This document shows positions 28,739-33,700 of a stretch of DNA of 33,700 nucleotides, one piece after another. Source of the stretch: a virus; IMG/VR virus record IMGVR_UViG_3300030012_001970, positions 1-33,700 of that record. One strand, given 5' to 3'. Position numbers and translations under genes: made by a program. The notes beneath the pieces were generated by a model. It was not told where the DNA came from. It worked only from the letters and a program-made list of their open reading frames with translations, and ran no database searches. Each line of letters begins with the position of its first letter. The stretch's first letter is position 1.

Positions 28739-31726
28739 CTAAATCGCAACGGAATTATTACCAAATACGAGTCTTCCTCTACCCTCTATCTCTTCGACAA
28801 TGACATCAACCATTTCCGGTATTGTCAATCCGTTAAACACATTTGTCATGACTACCTCAGTGTTTGTTATCAATGTCTCTACCCCTTGCTGTTGCACCTG
28901 CCTTATCAAGTCACCTGTCATATTGGATCTTGACCCAAAGAAAAGTTCCTCCCTCGCATTTGCAAATTCACCTATAGTGTCCTTTACTTGCGTCACATCA
29001 TTTACGAAACCATTGGCATCCATACCAGCATTCGCAAAGGTGTTTCCGGTGGCCTCTACTATTGTGTTGAAATCGTCCATAGTCGTTATACCATGTCTCT
29101 CTATAAACTCAAATACTTCGGGGAACTCCTTAGCAAAAGATTTTAACTCAACTTCAGTTTGAGCAAAACCAAGACCTACATTTACTAAACCATCTTTCAT
29201 TCTTCTGAAATGTTGTTGGTAAGTTATGTCTAAGGGGTTTAGTTTTTTAGGGTCGCCATACTTGTCAAGTAATTTTTCTTCTTTCTCCAAAGCATCAAAG
29301 AAGTTTGACAATGCGCCTTGATCAACACCTTCCATAGCGGCCTGTGCCGAAAGTATGTCGTTTGTTCTAACTAAATTAGCCAAACGCTGTTCTTCTGCGG
29401 AAAGAACGTCTGATAGCATACCACTGTTTGACTTTCTCAACGATTCTACCTTTTGTTTTTGTAGTTCCAATGATTCGGTTAGGTTCAGTGTTCCGTTGTT
29501 GACCTCGCCTATCATGTCAGCGACTTCGCCCATATCAGCGATAGCATTTGTCGTAGTTTCGGCTTGTTCTTCTGCATCCTTACCAAATATATTGAAATCC
29601 TTAAAAGCCTTAGTGATTAACGTAGCGGCTGCGCCTAATGCTAAAAGCGGTGCAATTGTAGTCATCAAAGCGGCTGCCTTGACCCTAAGACCTGTCATAG
29701 CATGGCCCAATGTTGTAGTTGCCACTGTTTGCGCTCCTAATGATGCTGTGTGTGCTTGACCCGCTTTGACTAAATTTCCATACATATTTTGCATATCAAA
29801 CATCTTGAAAATTTGGACTCCCATAGCAGCAGTATTCAGTGCCAAACCCGCTTTTACCACAGATTGATTTTTACTGAAAAGCATCATTGCTGAACCTGCT
29901 CCCATCAAACCACCTGTTAAAGCGTTTAGTGACTGCGCTTGTTCTCTAGCCTTTCGCATGGCCTCATCTTCTAATTTACCCTTCATTCTAGTGTGTTGAA
30001 GGTTGTTTAAGTGAGTGAATTGTTTTTCTAATTCAGCGTTTACTTCCATGAGTTCTATATGCAACTCTTTATATGCGTCGGAACTTAAGTTTACGGCATT
30101 CATATCCTTAAATATTCCTTGTCTTTTCTTTTCTAAATCTACGATGGCCTTTTCGGTTGCTCTTTCACCGAATTGGTTTATCATGTTCAAACCTTCTTGG
30201 GACAATTTCTGCATCTCCAAGACTTGATTTATAGCACCTATTTCTGCTACTTGTTGTTGATTTAGATTACTACCTATACCCATCAATCTATTTCTTTGTT
30301 CCAATGGACTGTTCAATGCACGTAAGATGGCTTGATGGGTTTGCATAGAAATACTAAGGCTTTTTATTCCTATAACTGTTGATATTAGTGGTCCTACGAG
30401 ACTTGTTGTGGCCTTTGCAAAGGAGAACATCGCTAAAGCGGCATCACCTAAAAGTGGTATTTCGGTAAATCCTAAGAAAGCCTCTATCATCATCGCTTGT
30501 TTGTTTGTGGTTTCGGTCATGGCAGGTAAGAGTTTGTCACCTAACGCAGCAGAAAGGTTTCTTACCTTAGCCTCGGCTTGCTCAAGTTGGAAAAGTTCTG
30601 ATTCTCTTCTTCTTTCAATCTCTTCCATTGCGGGGAACATAGCCAACGTAGCCTCTAGTTCCAACGCCTTGACACGATCAAGGTTGTTCATTATTTTGAG
30701 GAAACGTGTGTAATGCCTGTTTCCGGCTATTATCTGCGCTACTTCTTGTTTTCTAGCACCATCCATTTCTTGAAATTGTGGTTCTAATTCTTTTAGTATG
30801 TCAGAAAGACCACGCATATCGCCATTTACGTCAGTCACAGCGATACCCAAGTTTTTGAGTTCAGTAGCAGCACCACCTATGTCAGAACCAAGACGCGCAT
30901 ACATCATACGCAAGGCACGACCACCCTTACCTTGTTCTTCACCTGTCTCAATCATAACGGCTGACATGGCAGCCATAGTTCTTATTTCCTCGTTAGCGAG
31001 GTGAGCCTGTGAAGCGAATTGGTTCATGACGAAGGTTATCTGCTCCATCGTAGCAGCCGAGCGGTTTTCAATCGTGTTCAGTTCGTCAAGAACACGCATA
31101 GCATTCTGTCTGATTTGTGTAGCCCTTTCTTGTTCTGAGGCATTTTCGGCAATACCATCAGTCATGAACTGCGTCTGTTGCTGAAGGTTAATCATACGCT
31201 GCATGGCAGCCTCAGTTTCCATACCGCTAATTAGACCAAATTCCATACCTATTTGTGTTCCCGTAGCCAAAGAACCGGGTCCGAGAACACCACTTATCTG
31301 CGCCATCTTAGCGGCTGCTTGCATCGCTTGATCGCCAGCAAAGGCAAAGTTTTCACCTATACCTTCTATATCTTCCCTTACTTGACTAATATCTTCAGAT
31401 GTATCTAGGAACTTCTCTAATTGTATTTCTGCTTCGGCAAGTTCCCTTGCTACAGGAACAACAGCATCAGTCACAGTGTTGAATATCTCTCCCAATTCCA
31501 TTGCTGATTCTTGTATACCTGTCAAAGCATCCAAGTAAAGCGACTCAAAGACAGTGGCGGCTGACTTTGAATCATCAATCATCTTTGCCGCTTGGAATGT
31601 TCCAACGATGTCGAAGAAAACCCTTGATGCACCAGCACGAAGAACAAGGAGACAGATGGCTGCTGTAAACAGTGCGACAGGGGAAAGATACCCTAATAGT
31701 AAACTACTTCCCAACGCCTCTATCAT
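28739..31726 (-). CDS. tail tape-measure protein
   Basis: This encodes 995 residues. The N-terminus has a hydrophobic stretch (residues about 10-30, LGYLSPVALFTAAICLLVLR). A long helical region follows with TP901-style repeats (AMQAAAKMAQISGVLGPGSL; LANEEIRTMAAMSAVMIETG; GKGGRALRMMYARLGSD; LKNLGIAVTDVNGDMRGL), typical of the phage tape-measure core, then coiled-coil-like and Ala-rich hydrophobic segments. Tape-measure length sets tail length; at about 1.5 angstrom per residue this predicts a tail near 150 nm. It lies between the tail chaperones (ATGA overlap) and the tail-tip gene, the standard order. Confidence 0.88.
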   Translation of the reverse strand: MIEALGSSLLLGYLSPVALFTAAICLLVLRAGASRVFFDIVGTFQAAKMIDDSKSAATVFESLYLDALTGIQESAMELGEIFNTVTDAVVPVARELAEAEIQLEKFLDTSEDISQVREDIEGIGENFAFAGDQAMQAAAKMAQISGVLGPGSLATGTQIGMEFGLISGMETEAAMQRMINLQQQTQFMTDGIAENASEQERATQIRQNAMRVLDELNTIENRSAATMEQITFVMNQFASQAHLANEEIRTMAAMSAVMIETGEEQGKGGRALRMMYARLGSDIGGAATELKNLGIAVTDVNGDMRGLSDILKELEPQFQEMDGARKQEVAQIIAGNRHYTRFLKIMNNLDRVKALELEATLAMFPAMEEIERRRESELFQLEQAEAKVRNLSAALGDKLLPAMTETTNKQAMMIEAFLGFTEIPLLGDAALAMFSFAKATTSLVGPLISTVIGIKSLSISMQTHQAILRALNSPLEQRNRLMGIGSNLNQQQVAEIGAINQVLEMQKLSQEGLNMINQFGERATEKAIVDLEKKRQGIFKDMNAVNLSSDAYKELHIELMEVNAELEKQFTHLNNLQHTRMKGKLEDEAMRKAREQAQSLNALTGGLMGAGSAMMLFSKNQSVVKAGLALNTAAMGVQIFKMFDMQNMYGNLVKAGQAHTASLGAQTVATTTLGHAMTGLRVKAAALMTTIAPLLALGAAATLITKAFKDFNIFGKDAEEQAETTTNAIADMGEVADMIGEVNNGTLNLTESLELQKQKVESLRKSNSGMLSDVLSAEEQRLANLVRTNDILSAQAAMEGVDQGALSNFFDALEKEEKLLDKYGDPKKLNPLDITYQQHFRRMKDGLVNVGLGFAQTEVELKSFAKEFPEVFEFIERHGITTMDDFNTIVEATGNTFANAGMDANGFVNDVTQVKDTIGEFANAREELFFGSRSNMTGDLIRQVQQQGVETLITNTEVVMTNVFNGLTIPEMVDVIVEEIEGRGRLVFGNNSVAI

Positions 31727-32025
31727 TCAGAACCCTCACTTCGCTTACCCTCAACCGGCACACCGCTTTCGCTCAATATGTCGAGTAGATCCATATTGTT
31801 TGATAAGAGTTTGCGTTCTGCACGCCTTTGATCCCTTCGGGCTACCGCACCCTTGGCATCTCTCTTCTTAGCATCAGTAGTAGCCTCGCTGATCTTGTCG
31901 TTTATCTCGGCGGCTATCACCAAGTCCATGTCCATTAGGTGACGGCCACCCTGCACGGAATACTTGAGCCAAAGTTCAGAAGGAAGTGTCCCTTTAAAGG
32001 CCATGCAAAGGCTCGGTGCGACCAT
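31723..32025 (-). CDS. tail assembly chaperone, downstream (T-like) frame
   Basis: This encodes 100 residues from the ATG at 32025, ending by ATGA-type overlap with the tape-measure gene. No ribosome binding site precedes the ATG. The first residues (MVAPSLCMAFKGTLPSELW) read as the interior of a domain, and the rest is helical and basic. By position and by the slippery CCCTTTT just upstream, this is the T-like part of a G/GT chaperone pair, normally made as a -1 frameshift fusion with the upstream frame (about 217 residues). Separate translation by TAATG coupling is the alternative. Confidence 0.65.
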   Translation of the reverse strand: MVAPSLCMAFKGTLPSELWLKYSVQGGRHLMDMDLVIAAEINDKISEATTDAKKRDAKGAVARRDQRRAERKLLSNNMDLLDILSESGVPVEGKRSEGSE

Positions 32026-32375
32026 TAGGAATTCTGAAAAGGGACCGCGCCATCCTCATCGTCACCACGCACGAATTGAAGTATCTTGTTAAGTTCCTCA
32101 AACGTCAGCATATTGACATCGACATCCTCATCTAAAATACAGGCTGGAACCCATGTTTCCATCTGTGCCTCTATGCCACCGCCCATATCATCTACCATCA
32201 AAGCAAACTCTTCGTTTTGTTCTTCAGTCCACTTTGTAGGGTCGCCAGCGTGCCGCATCTTGCGAAAGGCTTTACCTTGAATGTTGGTTATCTTCAACTT
32301 CTCCATACCGGAGGCTTGTCTAACCCAAATCTTTCGTCCGTCGTCTAACTCTATCTCTTTCTTCATTACCGGCAT
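32025..32375 (-). CDS. tail assembly chaperone, upstream (G-like) frame
   Basis: This encodes 116 residues starting MPVMKKEIELDDGRKIWVRQ, a beta-rich N-terminus followed by helices (MEKLKITNIQGKAFRKM; EEQNEEFALMVDDMGGG) and LTFEELNKILQFVRGDDED. This is the usual layout of small tail chaperones that sit between tail tube and tape measure. Its last codons include the slippery run described separately, and its stop TAA overlaps the next ATG. It would guide tape-measure folding during tail assembly. Confidence 0.65.
   Translation of the reverse strand: MPVMKKEIELDDGRKIWVRQASGMEKLKITNIQGKAFRKMRHAGDPTKWTEEQNEEFALMVDDMGGGIEAQMETWVPACILDEDVDVNMLTFEELNKILQFVRGDDEDGAVPFQNS
32037..32043 (-). other. predicted -1 programmed frameshift site CCCTTTT
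   Basis: On the minus strand the 3' end of the upstream chaperone frame reads GTC CCT TTT CAG AAT TCC TAA. The run C-CCT-TTT fits the X-XXY-YYZ slippery pattern in the zero frame. A -1 slip continues as TCA GAA TTC CTA ATG GTC GCA, exactly the frame of the downstream chaperone ORF, and passes the zero-frame stop. This matches the conserved tail G/GT arrangement. Confidence 0.65.
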
Positions 32376-32441
32376 GGTATCACTACTGTATGGCCCACAG
32401 GCCCGCTCAAGTTATTTTACCCGTTAGGGCATTAATAAAGA
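32376..32441 (-). promoter_or_regulatory. 66-nt gap with weak AT-rich promoter-like and hairpin-like sequence
   Basis: On the minus strand the gap upstream of the chaperone gene has TTTATTAATG near its start, about 55 nt before the ATG at 32375, and a short GGCC-CACA-GGCC hairpin-like stretch (about 32393-32404). AGTGAT just before the ATG is a weak ribosome binding site. The evidence does not decide between promoter, processing site and spacer. Confidence 0.2.
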
Positions 32442-32624
32442 TTATTCTTCTTCAACCTTTACCTTCTTGGCTGGTGCTTTCTTCTTAGGGGCGGGCTTGG
32501 CTACTTTGACGGGGTATCTTCGACATATAACCATAACTTGCTTCTTACTAAGACCTTCCATACTCTCAAGGTCTTCCTCCGGTATGTCAAGACCAAGGGA
32601 TTCTGCTAGTTCTCGACCTTCCAT
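32442..32624 (-). CDS. 60-residue protein with Lys/Ala/Pro-rich tail
   Basis: The N-terminal 38 residues are acidic and helical (LAESLGLDIPEEDLESMEG, then LSKKQVMVICRRYP). The C-terminus is KPAPKKKAPAKKVKVEEE, a histone-tail-like Lys/Pro run. AGGTG lies 5 nt before the ATG. It sits between the tail tube and the tail chaperones, so it may be a small tail-completion or assembly protein. No family is recognised. Confidence 0.6.
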   Translation of the reverse strand: MEGRELAESLGLDIPEEDLESMEGLSKKQVMVICRRYPVKVAKPAPKKKAPAKKVKVEEE

Positions 32625-32633
32625 CTAAACACC

Positions 32634-33665
32634 TCAGAAAGCATTCGTTCCTAGTGCGCCACCTTTTCCTTGTATTCTCATGGCTTTGTCTGCTCCGCTT
32701 GCTGTTGCGTCATAGAGAGCAACGAAACCAACGGACATTGTGTTGGTGTCCCTGCCGCTTACGGATGCTTCGGGGGCTTCAAACCTTACGTTGTATAGAT
32801 AAATTTTAATGTATTCTGAATCATCGTCGGCCTCACTTTGCAAGTCAAGTGTGATTGTCGGGTCTGCTGCCGCATCGCTAGTAATCAAACCATCTGCCGA
32901 AACTAAATCACCAAAGAGAGGTTCATCGACACTTGTAGAGTAAATAACTTTGTTAAACTCAATGGTCCCACTGATCTCCCTGCGCTGTGCTGGTGGCGCA
33001 CGACTGTAGGTGCTGTTTCCTATACCGTAAGCGTTGTCTGTATCGCGGTTTAGGTTTACATCAAGAGAGAATGACTTTACGCTTGCCGAGGCTGCTGGTG
33101 CGCCGCTAGTCCCTTCATCAAACTTGACGTGACCGTTGGCGAAGTAAAGAGCGTCGAGGGCATCTCCATTAAAGGTAGGCGTAGCCAAAGCAGCAGGGGC
33201 TTCTTCCCTACATCCAACAAAGGAAGCACTTAACATGACATACTCCCCTACGGTTGCGGTAATGTTCATGGAGTTTGCGACCATGCCCGTGAAGGTGTGT
33301 TCTTTCTCTTCCCTACCTACTCGTATAGTGTAGGAGTGATAAGCGTCACCTGCTACTGTAGGCTCGTCAAATGTGTGACCGCCGGTTAAAGTTGAGTCGT
33401 AATCAGTCTTGGGGAAGAATGCACCAAACAGTGTTCCTGCGAAGTCATCCACTTGTAGGGCTAGGTTTATGTCACCCTCGGATCTCTCCAATCCGGTCAC
33501 GGACTTTGAGGAAATCGGTCTGCTCATGTCTTGCCTTGTCATCAAGTCATACGTTGTTGCGAGAGACTCATCATCGACCTCTCCGTAAATTGGAGTGCCT
33601 GACGGCTCAGTGCCGTAGGTTGTTTCTTTCTCTATTGATACATATCTGTTTAGGAACTCTACCAT
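32634..33665 (-). CDS. major tail tube protein
   Basis: This encodes 343 residues, with GAGGTG 5 nt before the ATG on this strand. It opens EFLNRYVSIEKETTYGTEPS, typical of phage tail tube proteins, and continues with beta strands and the features GDINLALQVDDFAGTLFGAF, FTGMVANSMNITATVGEYVM and VKSFSLDVNLNRDTDNAYG. Gene order (tail tube, chaperone frames, tape measure, tip) supports it. It should polymerise into the tail tube. The length, above 300, suggests an added beta domain in the second half. Confidence 0.75.
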   Translation of the reverse strand: MVEFLNRYVSIEKETTYGTEPSGTPIYGEVDDESLATTYDLMTRQDMSRPISSKSVTGLERSEGDINLALQVDDFAGTLFGAFFPKTDYDSTLTGGHTFDEPTVAGDAYHSYTIRVGREEKEHTFTGMVANSMNITATVGEYVMLSASFVGCREEAPAALATPTFNGDALDALYFANGHVKFDEGTSGAPAASASVKSFSLDVNLNRDTDNAYGIGNSTYSRAPPAQRREISGTIEFNKVIYSTSVDEPLFGDLVSADGLITSDAAADPTITLDLQSEADDDSEYIKIYLYNVRFEAPEASVSGRDTNTMSVGFVALYDATASGADKAMRIQGKGGALGTNAF

Positions 33666-33700
33666 AGGAACACCTCTATGTGATCTTAGGACAGGTAGAC
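33666..33700 (-). promoter_or_regulatory. ribosome binding site upstream of the tail tube gene
   Basis: Read on the minus strand, this end of the window holds AGAGGTGTTCCT directly before the ATG at 33665. No further gene is visible in the remaining bases. Confidence 0.6.

Noticed and set aside
1-33700. tRNA genes, rRNA genes, CRISPR arrays, insertion sequences
   Set aside because: No cloverleaf-like T-loop consensus, rRNA core segment, regular repeat array or transposase motif was found by eye on either strand; weak tRNAs cannot be fully excluded without a covariance search.

Overview
This window looks like part of the genome of a head-tailed double-stranded DNA virus of archaea. The best match I know is the magroviruses, proposed viruses of uncultured Marine Group II Euryarchaeota (Poseidoniales). 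Three things support this: a nearly complete archaeal-type replisome (MCM-like helicase, family B polymerase, PCNA-like clamp, RFC small subunit, fused PriS/PriL-like primase, OB-fold protein, XPF-family nuclease), a long-tail morphogenesis block (tail tube, tail chaperones, tape measure, giant tail-tip protein), and archaeal-style TATA boxes placed 28-30 nt before start codons. No rRNA, tRNA, CRISPR array or insertion sequence was seen. The host assignment is an inference that no search has tested.

Layout. Positions 1-4334 (+ strand) hold about 15 small, tightly overlapping genes of mostly unknown function, with winged-helix and zinc-ribbon mini-proteins and a candidate nucleotide-metabolism protein. 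Positions 4335-4543 are the only sizeable non-coding gap: AT-rich, with a 148-nt imperfect inverted repeat that is a candidate origin or regulatory element. Positions 4544-9648 run from a winged-helix protein through a PAC2-like protein and the MCM-like helicase into a set of unknown genes. Positions 9675-21957 carry RFC, an RPA-like protein, a GroES/GroEL pair, a RecA-like ATPase, the sliding clamp, PolB, a RecB/Cas4-like nuclease, the primase and an XPF-like nuclease. From 21936 to 33665 the genes lie on the - strand, read right to left: tail tube, a small Lys-rich protein, two tail-assembly-chaperone frames joined by a likely -1 frameshift site, tape measure, and a 2264-residue tail-tip protein. 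Capsid, portal and large terminase are not in the window and probably lie to its right.

How the genes fit together: the + strand arm would open DNA (MCM), prime it (PriSL), load a clamp (RFC/PCNA), copy it (PolB), coat and recombine it (RPA-like, RecA-like) and process it (XPF, RecB). The chaperonin pair is placed to fold viral proteins. The - strand arm builds the tail. The two arms converge and overlap by 22 bp at 21936-21957. Promoter-like TATA motifs precede most transcription blocks of the + arm. Inside blocks most genes are translationally coupled by ATGA or GTGA overlaps and carry GAGGTG-type ribosome binding sites.
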